Below, piece by piece: positions 15,772-25,166 of a stretch of 64,000 bases of DNA. The stretch spans positions 19,909 to 83,908 of the forward strand of contig WHTY01000008.1 of the NCBI GenBank assembly GCA_009377475.1. Direction: 5' to 3'. The stretch comes from Actinophytocola sp. GTDB taxonomy: Bacteria > Actinomycetota > Actinomycetes > Mycobacteriales > Pseudonocardiaceae. The notes below the pieces were generated by a model. It saw only the letters and a program-made list of their open reading frames with translations, ran no database searches and was not told where the DNA came from. Position 1 is the stretch's first letter, and each line of letters opens with the position of its first letter. The position numbers and the translations under genes were made by a program.

Positions 15772-17448
15772 ATGACACGACTGAGGCACGCCGTGGTGAT
15801 TCCCGCGGCCGTGGTCGGCTTGCTCGCTGGCGCCATCCCCGCCGTCTCCGAGCCATTGGCGCCGCCCACCCCGTCGCCTCAGGTCGACCCCCTGGCCGCG
15901 TACACGCAGCAGCGCATCGACTGGGGTCCGTGCGACGGCGTCCCCGACTCCGCTCCGGCCATCGCGAAGAAACTGCGCTGCGGTGAGTTCGCCGCGCCGA
16001 TGGACTGGGACAACCCCGACGACGGTGACGACGTCACGATCGCCGTCAGCAAACTGCCCGCGAATGGCGATGCGCGCGGCGCGATCCTCACCAATCCGGG
16101 TGGTCCCGGCGCGCCGGGCAGGCTGTTCCCGGTGCGATTCCGCAAGCAACAACGCGTGCGCGCGAACTACGACATCATCGGCTTCGACCCGCGCGGCACC
16201 GGCGAGAGCAGCAACATCACCTGCGGCGGCGCGACCAGCGACGTCGACGCGCTCGACCCGCGAGACCGCAGCCCGGAAAACCTCGACCGGATCCTGGACA
16301 CCACCGAGGCAGCGGCGGACGCGTGCCAGCAGAAGTCCGGCAAGCTCGGCCGGTTCGTCAACACCTACCAGACCGTCCGCGACATCGACCTGCTGCGCGA
16401 ACTGTTGCACCGCAAGAAGATCAGCTGGATCGGTTACTCGGCGGGCACCTGGCTCGGCGCGCAGTACGCGACGGCGTTCCCCAATCGGGTGGACAAGATG
16501 GTGCTCGACTCCAACATCGAGTTCACCACCAACTGGCAGGCCGCTTTCGACTGGCAGCCGCTCGGCTTCGAGCGCCGTTGGCGCGCCGACTTCCTGCCGT
16601 GGCTCGCCCGGCACGACGACGTCTACGGGTTCGGCCGCACCAGCCAGACCGCCCGCATCCGCTCCGAGAAGGTCCGCAACGCGCTGGAGGACGAGCCGGT
16701 CAAGCTGGACGGCAGGTCGATCGGGCCGAACCAGTTCGACCTCCAGATCGCGGGCGCGATGTACAACAAGCTCGCCTTCCCCGGACTGGGTGAGTACCTG
16801 CGCGCGGTGCGCGATCTGGCGATGGACCGTGCGCGTGGACAGCGCCGCCAGGAGGCGCTCGACACGCTGCGGCGGTTGCGGCTACGGGAGAACAACGGCG
16901 GCCCGCTGCCACTCGCGGTCGGCATCGACGGCAGCGCGGGTGCGCCCAGTGGCGAGTACGGGGGCGAGTACGACGACGCCTTCGACGCCAGCTTCTGGAC
17001 CATCCCGTGCAACGAGACCGACTGGCGCGGGGACCGGCGCAGCGTCGTCGAGCAGTCGGACCACCTCGGCAAGCAATATCCCCTGCTCGGGTGGGGATGG
17101 CTGATCCAGCCGTGCGTCTTCTGGGACAACGACCCGATCGACCTGCCGACCCCGACCGGCGATGGTGTGCCGCCGGTGCTGATGGTGCAGTCGACGCACG
17201 ACCCAGCGGCGCCGCTGGAAGGCGCACGGCGGGCGCACGAGAACTTCGCCGGTTCGCGGATGATCACCGTGACCAACGAGGGTGACCACGGCATCTACGC
17301 CGGGGACAACGGCTGTGTGGACCACGTGGTGAACGCCTACCTTGTGGACGACAAGGTGCCGTCGGACTCGCTCTGCCCCGGCAGGCCGCTACCTGAGCCG
17401 GAAACCACGCCCGCGCAACCGCCGGAGCGAGGCGTCTCCTTCCGGTGA
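15772..17448 (+). CDS. Secreted alpha/beta-hydrolase peptidase, TAP family (S33)
   Basis: This 558-residue protein belongs to the tripeptidyl aminopeptidase group (MEROPS S33). A signal peptide covers about residues 1-26. The oxyanion loop is TNPGGPGAPG, the nucleophile elbow is GYSAGTWLG with Ser223, and the C-terminal TAP domain contains VQSTHDPAAPLEGARRAHEN with the catalytic Asp, then GDHGIYAGDNGCV with the catalytic His. It probably releases N-terminal peptides outside the cell. ATG at 15772 begins the signal peptide; longer in-frame starts upstream lack one. Its last 60 bases overlap the convergent small gene at 17389. Confidence 0.9.
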   Translation: MTRLRHAVVIPAAVVGLLAGAIPAVSEPLAPPTPSPQVDPLAAYTQQRIDWGPCDGVPDSAPAIAKKLRCGEFAAPMDWDNPDDGDDVTIAVSKLPANGDARGAILTNPGGPGAPGRLFPVRFRKQQRVRANYDIIGFDPRGTGESSNITCGGATSDVDALDPRDRSPENLDRILDTTEAAADACQQKSGKLGRFVNTYQTVRDIDLLRELLHRKKISWIGYSAGTWLGAQYATAFPNRVDKMVLDSNIEFTTNWQAAFDWQPLGFERRWRADFLPWLARHDDVYGFGRTSQTARIRSEKVRNALEDEPVKLDGRSIGPNQFDLQIAGAMYNKLAFPGLGEYLRAVRDLAMDRARGQRRQEALDTLRRLRLRENNGGPLPLAVGIDGSAGAPSGEYGGEYDDAFDASFWTIPCNETDWRGDRRSVVEQSDHLGKQYPLLGWGWLIQPCVFWDNDPIDLPTPTGDGVPPVLMVQSTHDPAAPLEGARRAHENFAGSRMITVTNEGDHGIYAGDNGCVDHVVNAYLVDDKVPSDSLCPGRPLPEPETTPAQPPERGVSFR

Positions 17449-17631
17449 CCACACGCCGGGCGCGTAGCCGCCCGACGGCAGGGTGCCCGGCGGCAGGACG
17501 TCCGGCGGCCGGACGTCGTCGCGGCGCTGGTCCGTAACGTCGCCGTGTTCCTCGTCGTCGCCGAAGCCCGTGCAGAGCACCATGACCAGCGCACCGAGGG
17601 CGAGTATCAGCATCGCGAAGCCAGCCATCAT
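17389..17631 (-). CDS. Small membrane-anchored protein of unknown function
   Basis: This is an 80-residue protein with one N-terminal hydrophobic segment (about residues 2-22), then an acidic stretch and a Pro/Arg-rich tail. ATG at 17631 is preceded by taaggaggtg on the minus strand, one of the strongest ribosome-binding sites in the window, which is the main support for a real gene. Its 3' end overlaps the peptidase gene tail-to-tail by 60 bases. No family recognised. Confidence 0.6.
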   Translation of the reverse strand: MMAGFAMLILALGALVMVLCTGFGDDEEHGDVTDQRRDDVRPPDVLPPGTLPSGGYAPGVWSPEGDASLRRLRGRGFRLR

Positions 17632-17790
17632 GGCGGGTCACCTCCTTAGGCCGACGCGCGGTGTGACCGCCGTCACCGCTTAGACGAACCACGCTCCGCT
17701 TCCGTTGCATCACTGCGGTCGCGGTGCGGTCACAGCTCGGCACCGCGACGCGCGTCCACTGTCCGTCCACCTAATGGAGCAGTGGGTCCA

Positions 17791-17820
17791 CAGGTTGTGC
17801 ACAGAGTTATCCACAACCTG
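17791..17820. other. Inverted repeat containing two DnaA-box-like 9-mers
   Basis: caggttgtg (17791-17799) and cacaacctg (17812-17820) form a 9-base-arm inverted repeat in the 248-bp gap between the sulfatase end and the small membrane protein. Within it are ttgtgcaca (17795-17803, one mismatch to the actinobacterial DnaA box) and ttatccaca (17807-17815, a perfect E. coli-type box). It may be a sulfatase terminator, a DnaA-binding site, or both. Confidence 0.4.
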
Positions 17821-17879
17821 GGGGTAACTGGCCATTGGGACGGAAAAGGTGTGGGAACGTCACGTCCGGCGGACCCGCC

Positions 17880-19352
17880 CTACTGGCAGGCCCGCCCCCG
17901 GCAGTGCCGCATCACCGCGAGCTTGGCGTCGAGCTCGATCCGTTTCGACGTGAGGTCGGGGTCGTAGTGCCGGGAGCGGAGCTGATGGGGATCCTCGTGC
18001 ATGTCGTACAGCTCCGACTCGCCGGTGCCCGGGTACTCCACGTACAGGTAACGCGAGTCCCGAATCGCCGAGTACAGCCGCGAGCCGTCGGCTTGCCACG
18101 CCTCGTACACCAGGTCGCGCTCCCGAGGGCCGGGGTTGCGGATCAGGTCGTAGAGGCTGATGCCGTCCGGTTCGTACGGCGCGGTGGTCTCGGCGAGGTC
18201 GAGCACGGTGGGCGCCATGTCGATGCTCATCGACACCCGTTGCGTCACACGTCGGTCGGCGGGGATGCCGGGGCCTCGGATGTACAGCGGCGTGTTCATG
18301 GCCTCGCTGTACGGCAGCGTCTTGCCCGACGGACGGCGATGCTCGCCGAGTGAGTATCCGTTGTCCGAGGTGAAGATGATGACCGTGTTCTGGAGTTGCC
18401 CCGTGCGCCGCAGCGCCTGGATGAGACGGCCAACGCCACGGTCGACGGCCTGCAACGACTCCACTCGCTGCTGCCGGGTCTCCTTGATCGCCTTCGCCCG
18501 CTTCGGGCCGAACCGGGGCAGCGACCGGATGTGCGACGGCTTGTCGCGTACGAACGGCTCGTTGAACGCGGGCGACTTCACGTTGCCCAGGTGGCGGAAG
18601 GTGTTGCGGTCCCGGTCGGCGACGTTCGGCGTCGCCAGCCGTTTCGGGTCGTCCGGCTGGTCGGGGCCGCCGTGGTGGGGCGCGACGTAGGACAGCCACA
18701 TGAAGAACGGCTTCGGGTTCGACGCCTGCCTGTGGGTCACGTTGACGGCGATGTCGTTCAGCACGTGCGTGCCGTAGCGGCCCGTGTACGCCCGGAACCT
18801 GCCGGGGCGGTGCCGGATCGCGAGGTCCCGGTAGTCGTACGTCGACACGGTCGCCTTCCAGGACGACCACCCGGGATCCTGCGGCGCGTTCCTTATGCCG
18901 TACCGCTGCCGAGAGAAGCTCTCGTAGCCGTTGAGGAACTTCCCCACCATCACCGTGTGGTACCCCGACTCGCTCAGCCACACCGGCAACGTCGACTCAT
19001 TCGCGCCTGACTCGACCCATTTCCGGTAGGAGCCTGCCGGATACTCGTGGTGCTGTACACCGTGGTTGTGGGCGTACTGACCGGTCAGCACTGAGGCGCG
19101 CGTCGGGCAGCACAGCGGGTACGACACCGACGCGCGCGGGAACACCGCCCCCGGCCGCTTGATGAGCCGCTTGACGTTGCGCATGTAGCGGATGTCGTCA
19201 ACGCGGGCGTCGTCCACCATGACGAGAACGACGTTCGGCCTGCCCTGTGCCTCGGCGTGCCCGGCGCCAGAGCCGGTGCCAGTCGAGGTTCCAAGGGCGG
19301 CAATGATCAGCGCGAGCACCGCGATCGCGAGCGCTCGGGTCCGTACAGCCAT
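17880..19352 (-). CDS. Exported type I sulfatase
   Basis: This is a 490-residue sulfatase with an N-terminal signal peptide (about residues 1-36). Metal-binding aspartates lie in VMVDDARVDDI. The sulfatase signature CCPTRASVLTGQ at 81-92 supplies Cys81 of the CxPxR motif for conversion to formylglycine. Further conserved motifs are GKFLNGYE and the later FTSDNGYSLGEHR. It should hydrolyse sulfate esters outside the membrane; the substrate is unknown. No formylglycine-generating enzyme gene is in the window. ATG at 19352 begins the signal peptide. Upstream, a 374-bp gap holds a 23-bp-arm palindrome and nothing else I can name. Confidence 0.9.
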   Translation of the reverse strand: MAVRTRALAIAVLALIIAALGTSTGTGSGAGHAEAQGRPNVVLVMVDDARVDDIRYMRNVKRLIKRPGAVFPRASVSYPLCCPTRASVLTGQYAHNHGVQHHEYPAGSYRKWVESGANESTLPVWLSESGYHTVMVGKFLNGYESFSRQRYGIRNAPQDPGWSSWKATVSTYDYRDLAIRHRPGRFRAYTGRYGTHVLNDIAVNVTHRQASNPKPFFMWLSYVAPHHGGPDQPDDPKRLATPNVADRDRNTFRHLGNVKSPAFNEPFVRDKPSHIRSLPRFGPKRAKAIKETRQQRVESLQAVDRGVGRLIQALRRTGQLQNTVIIFTSDNGYSLGEHRRPSGKTLPYSEAMNTPLYIRGPGIPADRRVTQRVSMSIDMAPTVLDLAETTAPYEPDGISLYDLIRNPGPRERDLVYEAWQADGSRLYSAIRDSRYLYVEYPGTGESELYDMHEDPHQLRSRHYDPDLTSKRIELDAKLAVMRHCRGRACQ

Positions 19353-19616
19353 CTATACCCCAGCCAAAAATGAGCAAAGCTCATGGATTGCTTACTGGAG
19401 TTCGATGGTGACAGATAGCGGTAAAGCGGACAAGAAGTGCGAAAGAGAAGAGGACGGCTTCGGGACTTTGGTCCTCACCGTGTGTCGGCCGCTTGACCGA
19501 CACCGGGGCCACGTTGGACACCGCCGACAGCGCGCGGGGACGCACCGCCGCACGCGCCAGCTAGCCGTCGCCGGAACTTATTGCACGAATGATCCGTTAT
19601 GCCGGATCCTGGGCTG

Positions 19617-19669
19617 GAGCCGAAGGTGCCCTTGGGCACGATATATGTACCCAAGGGCACCTTCGGCTC
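19617..19669. repeat. Long palindrome, 23-bp arms and 7-base loop (type P1)
   Basis: Arms at 19617-19639 and 19647-19669 pair at 22 of 23 positions around the loop gatatat. The arms begin gagccgaaggtgcccttggg. An element with the same arm length, loop length and core occurs at 54458-54510. It lies downstream of pckG and may end its transcription. Confidence 0.85.
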
Positions 19670-19726
19670 GGTCCCGCCGCCAGAACTTGTGCAGCGAATT
19701 CCGAGCGGCGGCTAGCGAGCTCTACC

Positions 19727-21553
19727 TCAGCCGAGCCGCAGCTTCAGCGCCTCCAACTCGTCTCGCAACGACGTCGGGAGCTTGTCGCCGATCTTTTCGA
19801 ACCACTCCTCGATCAGCGGGATCTCCTGCCGCCACTCCTCCGGGTCGACCTTGAGCGCTGCCTCGATGTCCGCCATCGGGGTGTCCTCGATGCCGTTCAG
19901 GTCGATCTGGTCGGCGGTGGGCACCCAGCCGATCGGGGTCTCGGTCGCGGCGGCCTTGCCCTCGATCCGCTCGATGATCCACTTCAGCACGCGCGAGTTC
20001 TCGCCGAAGCCTGGCCACAGGATGCGGCGGTCGTCGCCCCTGCGGAACCAGTTCACGTAGAAGATCTTCGGCAGCTTGTTGGCGTCGGCGCGCTTGCCGG
20101 TGTCGATCCAGTGCTGGAAGTAGTCACCGGCGTTGTAGCCGATGAACGGCAGCATCGCCATCGGGTCGCGCCGCACCTCGCCGACCTTGCCCGCGGCGGC
20201 TGCGGTCTTCTCCGAGGACAGCGTGGCGCCCATGAAGGTGCCGTGCTGCCAGTCGCGCGACTCCGTGACCAGCGGAATCGTGTTGGCGCGACGGCCACCG
20301 AACAGGATCGCCGAGATCGGAACGCCGTTCGGGTCGTCCCACTCCGGCGCGAGGATCGGGCACTGCGACATCGGCGTGCAGTACCGCGAGTTCGGGTGCG
20401 CGGCCTTCTCGTCGGAGTCCGGCGTCCAGTCCTCCTTCTTCCACGACGTCGCGTGCGAAGGCTGGTTCTCCATCTCCTCCCACCAGACGTCGCCGTCGTC
20501 GGTGAGCGCGACGTTGGTGAAGACCGAGTTGCCCTTGTTGATGGTCTCCATCGCGTGCGGGTTGGTCTTGTAGTTCGTGCCTGGCGCGACGCCGAAGAAG
20601 CCGGCCTCCGGGTTGACGGCGTAGATCCTGCCGTCCTCGCCGAAGCGCATCCACGCGATGTCGTCGCCAAGCGTCTCGACCCGCCAGCCAGGAATGGTTG
20701 GCCGCAGCATCGCGAGGTTGGTCTTACCGCAGGCGCTCGGGAACGCGGCCGCGATGTAGTAGACCTTGTCCTCCGGCGAGATCAGTTTGAGGATCAGCAT
20801 GTGCTCGGCAAGCCAGCCCTCGTCGCGGCCGATCACCGAGGCGATACGCAGCGAGTAGCACTTCTTGCCGAGCAGCGCGTTGCCGCCGTAGCCGGAGCCG
20901 TAGCTCCAGATCGTGCGCTCGTCGGGGAAGTGGGTGATGTACTTCGTGTCGTTGCACGGCCACGGGACGTCCTCCTGGCCTGGCTCGAGCGGCGCGCCGA
21001 GCGAGTGCAGCGCTGGCACGAACTCGCGCTCGGTGCCGTCGTCCTTGACGAACTTGTCCAGCGCCTTCTTGCCCATCCGGGTCATCACCCGCATCGAGGC
21101 GACGACGTACTCGGAGTCGGTGATCTCGACACCGAGCTTCGGGTTGTCGTCGCCGAGCGGCCCCATGCAGAACGGGATGACGTACATGGTGCGACCCCGC
21201 ATCGAGCCCCGGTAGAGCTCGGTCATGATCGCCTTCATCTCGTCGGGGTGCATCCAGTTGTTGGTCGGCCCCGCGTCCTCCTCCCGCTGCGAGCAGATGA
21301 AGGTGCGCTCCTCGACCCGCGCGACGTCGCTCGGGTCGGACGCCGCCCAGTAGGAGTTCGGCTTCGACTTGAGCGGCACGAAGGTGCCCGCCTCGACGAG
21401 CTTCTGGTTGATCCGCTCCGATTCGGCGTCCGACCCGTCGATCCATTCCACGCGGTCCGGGGTCGTCAACTCGGCGACCTCACGCACCCATTCGAGCACG
21501 CGGCTATGCGTCGTAGGTGCGTTGTCCAGTCCGGGGATGGCTACAGCAGTCAT
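19727..21553 (-). CDS. pckG: Phosphoenolpyruvate carboxykinase (GTP)
   Basis: This 608-residue enzyme converts oxaloacetate and GTP to phosphoenolpyruvate, the entry step of gluconeogenesis. Length and motifs fit the GTP class: the P-loop [13 protein letters not shown] with its reactive cysteine, the metal-binding region ([20 protein letters not shown]), [12 protein letters not shown], and the nucleotide-side [13 protein letters not shown] chose ATG at 21553 because a ggag site lies about 10 bases upstream and [10 protein letters not shown] begins the conserved N-terminus; the open frame extends 87 codons further without a plausible site. A 380-bp upstream gap holds an inverted repeat at 21781. 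Confidence 0.96.
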   Translation of the reverse strand: MTAVAIPGLDNAPTTHSRVLEWVREVAELTTPDRVEWIDGSDAESERINQKLVEAGTFVPLKSKPNSYWAASDPSDVARVEERTFICSQREEDAGPTNNWMHPDEMKAIMTELYRGSMRGRTMYVIPFCMGPLGDDNPKLGVEITDSEYVVASMRVMTRMGKKALDKFVKDDGTEREFVPALHSLGAPLEPGQEDVPWPCNDTKYITHFPDERTIWSYGSGYGGNALLGKKCYSLRIASVIGRDEGWLAEHMLILKLISPEDKVYYIAAAFPSACGKTNLAMLRPTIPGWRVETLGDDIAWMRFGEDGRIYAVNPEAGFFGVAPGTNYKTNPHAMETINKGNSVFTNVALTDDGDVWWEEMENQPSHATSWKKEDWTPDSDEKAAHPNSRYCTPMSQCPILAPEWDDPNGVPISAILFGGRRANTIPLVTESRDWQHGTFMGATLSSEKTAAAAGKVGEVRRDPMAMLPFIGYNAGDYFQHWIDTGKRADANKLPKIFYVNWFRRGDDRRILWPGFGENSRVLKWIIERIEGKAAATETPIGWVPTADQIDLNGIEDTPMADIEAALKVDPEEWRQEIPLIEEWFEKIGDKLPTSLRDELEALKLRLG

Positions 21554-21780
21554 CTCGTAAATCTCCTGACTCCGACACGGTGAGCCCACACGGGACCACG
21601 CGGGGCTAGTGATCGGCGTGCGGGCTTCGTTGCCGGCGACCGAATGGCTTCGCGCACCGGGAAGCGGACAAATGCTTAGCGCCGCTTCGTCGGCGTGCTC
21701 GTTGTGGGGGTCTCCTGAGAGTAGCCGGGGGAACGGCAGGTAACCGAGGTCTGTCCTGTCGGTTCTCTCACAAGAACGAT

Positions 21781-21805
21781 AAGGGAATCGATTCAGTTTT
21801 CCCTT
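21781..21805. promoter_or_regulatory. Inverted repeat in the pckG upstream region
   Basis: aagggaa (21781-21787) and ttccctt (21799-21805) are separated by 11 bases in an unusually AT-rich part of the 380-bp gap upstream of pckG. This could be a regulator site for a carbon-controlled promoter. The rest of the gap shows no gene. Confidence 0.35.
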
Positions 21806-21933
21806 GTCGATCACGTTTGGAGTAGTAACCGGGGCCAGTTTCGGCGTGCCGGGGAAACCGCGGCGACCAGGCGGCGCGCGCTATGTCCGTTAGGTCGGGT
21901 CAGGAAAATCTTCGGCGCAGGCGGAGGTCGGCC

Positions 21934-22695
21934 TCAGTTTGGGCTCATCCACTGCCCGGTGTGCGGGTCGATTTTGGCCACACCCTGCACGTTCGTTGTG
22001 ATCCCGCTCACGGTGTCGTTGCCGGCGTCGGTGGCCGCGTTGCCGACGTCGCCGCCGATGCCATCGCTCGTGTCGCCGCCGCTGGCGCTGCTGGTCTGGG
22101 TGACGTCGGGGTCGACGCGCTCCCACCGGCCGTCGCCGGTGTGTTTCAGCGCGGCCGTGGTGCCGTCGCTTTCCACGACGAGCGCGTAGTCCGCTTCGCC
22201 GTCGCGGTTGGCGTCGGTGAAGTAGTAGGTATTGCCCGCGTCGTCCCTTGTGACGGCGGTGTCGTTCACGCCGTCCTCGTTGGTGTCGATCGTCGCGGGG
22301 CCGACGTCTAGCTCGCCCTGCGGCATGTCCGCCGTGATCGTCCGGTCCGAGCCGCTGTCTTCGCTCGTTTGGGTGTCCGTCGGTCCCGAGGTCGCCGTTG
22401 TGCCGTCCTGCGGGTCGGCCGCGACCCACTCGCCGGACTGCTCGTCGAACCGCGCCGCCGCGACGGTGTTGCCGTGTTCGTCCGCTTCGAGGTAGATGTC
22501 CGCATTGCCGTCGGCGTCCTCGTCGACGTAGGCGCTCTTCGTGCCGTCGTCGTTGTGGACGACCGCGCCATCGACGCGCCCGTCGCCGTCGATGTCGAGG
22601 TTCTTCTCGACGTCGTACTCCTGCCCTTCGACGGTGACCGTCACGTCCTCGCTGGTCACCGGCTCGTCGCTGCCGCCGGACTCGTCCACGTACAT
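21934..22695 (-). CDS. Acidic protein with calcium-loop-like Asp repeats
   Basis: This is a 253-residue, very acidic protein without a signal peptide or membrane segment. Four loops resemble EF-hand or dockerin calcium loops: DIDGDGRVDG, DEDADGNAD, DTNEDGVND and DANRDGEAD, each followed by a short strand. Similar actinobacterial proteins are labelled DUF6802; that match is from memory. ATG at 22695 has aggggat 8 bases upstream; an in-frame ATG at 22713 would add six residues. The C-terminus ends KIDPHTGQWMSPN. Calcium binding is a prediction, and no export signal explains where it would act. Confidence 0.7.
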   Translation of the reverse strand: MYVDESGGSDEPVTSEDVTVTVEGQEYDVEKNLDIDGDGRVDGAVVHNDDGTKSAYVDEDADGNADIYLEADEHGNTVAAARFDEQSGEWVAADPQDGTTATSGPTDTQTSEDSGSDRTITADMPQGELDVGPATIDTNEDGVNDTAVTRDDAGNTYYFTDANRDGEADYALVVESDGTTAALKHTGDGRWERVDPDVTQTSSASGGDTSDGIGGDVGNAATDAGNDTVSGITTNVQGVAKIDPHTGQWMSPN

Positions 22696-22905
22696 TCCTC
22701 GATATCCCCTCATGTCGCTCGCCCGACCGGGCTCACTGCGCCAGCCGCCGCACGTCGTGGCGTCGTGGCGGCACTGTCGGGGCTAAGACTCACCGTAGGG
22801 GCAGCGGGTTCCCGGCACAACGACACGACACGCCGCAGGGTCCGCCTCCAACCGCCGAGCGCCACGAGAAAGCGACAAATCGGGCGTAATCTCGCGCTGA
22901 GCGGG

Positions 22906-24732
22906 TTAAGGCAGTGAGTCGAGCAATGTCCGCGCGGTGTCCAGGCCGGTCTCCGTCGCCTTGAGTCGCGCGCCAACGACGCCAAGCTGCTTCGACTTCT
23001 CCGCCGCGCTGAGCTTCAACGTCCGGTCGACGTCGGCGATCTCCGCATCGATCGCCTCGATGCGCCTGGTCAGCGCCTCGTCCAGCGCCAGCGACAACTG
23101 GTGCTCCGCCTCGATGATCTGCTCGGATACGAGCTGGTCCACGGCCGAGCGCGCATCGGCGATGGCGTCGGTCAGCCACGTCTTCACGTGCTGCTTGTTC
23201 GCCGCGTGCCGCCGCGTCCGGCCGATCCACCAGCCAGCGCCGAGTCCCACGGCTAGCACCGGGACGGCGACGAGACCCGCCGTCGCCAGTGTCAACGCGC
23301 CGCCGGTGGCCAGACTCAGCCCGGTCCCGCTGGCACCGATGCCCATGTAGGTGCCCATGCCGACCATGAGCTTGTCCTCGGCGGTCGCCGGGCGCTTTTC
23401 CGGCGGCCGCAGCACGACCGGCTGGCTGCCGCCCCGCGCGAACTGCGCCCGGATCACCCGCAGCTCGTCCTCGCGGAAGAGGTCGGCAAGCGCGTTGTTC
23501 GTCGCCCCGTTGAGCCGCTGGTCGAGCAGGCCGTTCAGCCGCGAGCACACCAGTTGCAGCGCGGCGTCCACCTCCCGCGGCAGCGCGTCGAGCACGCGGG
23601 CGTCCGCGCTGTCGATGCGCTGCCGGAACCACGACTGGACGTCGCGCATCTGCCGCGCGACCTCGTGGGCACAGTCGATCCGCGCGCGCTGGATCTCGCT
23701 GCGCAGCGTGAGCTGCCAGCCCCGCGTGGACGACTTCCGCTGCGCCTGGAGCGCGTCACGTCGTTGGCGCAGCGCGTCGCCCTCCGCCTCGCCCGCCTGG
23801 AGCGCCCGGCGTTCCGCGGCCAGGCGCGTCGTCTGCTCCTCGAACGCCGTGACCAGCGTGCGCAGCGTGTTCGCCTCGCGCAGCGTGTCCGCACGCCCGA
23901 TGACGGCCTCCTGCACGGCGGTCTGCAACGCGATCACGCCGGAGCGTTCCCGCAGCATCGCGGCGGCGTCGTCCGTTGGCGCGTTGCCCGCCATCTCGAA
24001 CATCCGCGCCGACACCGGCAGGAACTTCGCGTCGGCGAAGCGGGGCGCGTGCTCGGCGAGCAGCGCGGCGTTCGCGTCGAGCAGCTGCCGCCAACCCTTG
24101 AAGGCGTCCGTTTTGGACAGCGCGAACAGGACGGTCTCGACCTTGTCGCTCATCGTGCGCAAGAAGGTCAGCTCGCTCGCGGTGAACGGCGCAGCGGCGT
24201 CCACGACGAAGAGCAGCGCGGTGGCCGACGCCGCCGCCTCGATCGCCAGCTCGCCGTGCATGGAGTCGAGACCGCCGACGCCCGGAGTGTCCACAACCGA
24301 CACGCGCGCCAGCAGCGGGCATGGGTGGGTGATCTCGACGTAGCGCGGCGGCAGTTGGCCCTCCGGCAGTTCGCCGCTCGCCGAGGCCCACCTGGGCAGT
24401 TCGGCCAGCTCGAACGGGACGGGTGGCCGCTGCCCCGGATAGCACGCCTGCGCACTGGGTGAGTCGCCGTTGACGAAGCGCAGGTACGTCGCCGTCGCGA
24501 CGTCGGCGTCCACAGGGGACAGTCCAGGGGTGGCGAGCATCGCGTTGACCAGCGAGCTTTTGCCGCGCTTGGTCTCGCCAACGACGACGACGGCCGGTGC
24601 GCCCTGCTGCCGCTCGCGGGTCGCGCGCACCCAGTCGGCCGCGTCGGCGTCGATGTCGGCCAACGACGTGAGGAGCGAGTCGCAGCCCTTCTTGACCGTG
24701 TCCATCGGCTGCGGGAAGAACGCCGACGTCAT
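22906..24732 (-). CDS. Dynamin-like GTPase (membrane type)
   Basis: This 608-residue protein is a bacterial dynamin-like GTPase. The P-loop is GETKRGKSS (52-60), a switch threonine region is DVATATYLRF, and the G3 motif is DTPGVGGLDS. The G4 lysine motif is ALSKTDAFKGW. A long helical stalk follows (residues 290-430), then a glycine-rich hydrophobic hairpin (about 455-500) that could insert into membrane, then a terminal coiled coil. It resembles the IniA/IniC group. It overlaps the GrpE-head gene by four bases (ATGA), so three genes here form one operon. Membrane remodelling or repair is a family-based inference. Confidence 0.85.
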   Translation of the reverse strand: MTSAFFPQPMDTVKKGCDSLLTSLADIDADAADWVRATRERQQGAPAVVVVGETKRGKSSLVNAMLATPGLSPVDADVATATYLRFVNGDSPSAQACYPGQRPPVPFELAELPRWASASGELPEGQLPPRYVEITHPCPLLARVSVVDTPGVGGLDSMHGELAIEAAASATALLFVVDAAAPFTASELTFLRTMSDKVETVLFALSKTDAFKGWRQLLDANAALLAEHAPRFADAKFLPVSARMFEMAGNAPTDDAAAMLRERSGVIALQTAVQEAVIGRADTLREANTLRTLVTAFEEQTTRLAAERRALQAGEAEGDALRQRRDALQAQRKSSTRGWQLTLRSEIQRARIDCAHEVARQMRDVQSWFRQRIDSADARVLDALPREVDAALQLVCSRLNGLLDQRLNGATNNALADLFREDELRVIRAQFARGGSQPVVLRPPEKRPATAEDKLMVGMGTYMGIGASGTGLSLATGGALTLATAGLVAVPVLAVGLGAGWWIGRTRRHAANKQHVKTWLTDAIADARSAVDQLVSEQIIEAEHQLSLALDEALTRRIEAIDAEIADVDRTLKLSAAEKSKQLGVVGARLKATETGLDTARTLLDSLP

Positions 24733-25160
24733 AGCGTGTCCTGCGCGGTGTAGACGGTCACGACCGGCGCGCGGAGCAACGTGTCGCCGTCGGCGAACCC
24801 GACGACCTCGGTCTCCGCCACGGTGTTCGCCAGCGTCGTGTCCGATGTGGATACCGTGCCGCCCGCCTCGTGCCGTGCCGGGTCGAACGGCTCGCCGTCC
24901 GGCCGGAGCGCGGTGACGCCGACGTCGGCAAGGCCCTCTTCGATCCGCACCGCGACGCCGCAGCTGCGCGCGCGGTCCAGCGCGTACAGGCAGAGCTGGA
25001 TCAACGCGGCGCGTTCGTCCCGTAACCGCTGGACCTCCGGGTTGCTCTCGGCGTCGGCCGCCGCGATGAGGTGCGCCGCGATCTCGCCGGTCGGGACGTC
25101 ATCTGGGTTGGCCCCGATCGGATCGTCTTGGCGGTTGAACCACGCTGTCACTGCCACCAC
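24729..25160 (-). CDS. GrpE-head-domain protein
   Basis: This 143-residue protein ends in the beta-rich head of GrpE. GVTALRPDGEPFDPARHEA matches the conserved G-x-P-x-G-x-PFDPxxHEA turn, and LLRAPVVTVY matches the final strand. The N-terminal half is a shorter helix (PEVQRLRDERAALIQLCLYA) than the long coiled coil of housekeeping GrpE. No DnaK gene is nearby. It lies between two dynamin-like GTPase genes, 6 bp after one and overlapping the other. It may be an exchange factor for an Hsp70-like protein encoded elsewhere, or may act on the GTPases. GTG or ATG choice near 25160 is not decided by a clear site. Confidence 0.75.
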   Translation of the reverse strand: MVAVTAWFNRQDDPIGANPDDVPTGEIAAHLIAAADAESNPEVQRLRDERAALIQLCLYALDRARSCGVAVRIEEGLADVGVTALRPDGEPFDPARHEAGGTVSTSDTTLANTVAETEVVGFADGDTLLRAPVVTVYTAQDTL

Positions 25161-25166
25161 TCTCGT

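Noticed and set aside
17791..17820. Chromosomal replication origin
   Set aside because: Only two DnaA-like boxes are present and no dnaA, dnaN or related gene is in the window.
19475..19660. Short open frames encoding PLGTYxVPKxTFGS in both type P1 palindromes
   Set aside because: The similarity comes from the conserved palindrome DNA; neither frame has a ribosome-binding site, and the frames do not otherwise match.
19589..21583. 664-codon plus-strand open frame
   Set aside because: It is antisense to pckG, has the Arg/Val/Asp-rich composition of a GC-rich shadow frame and no family motifs.
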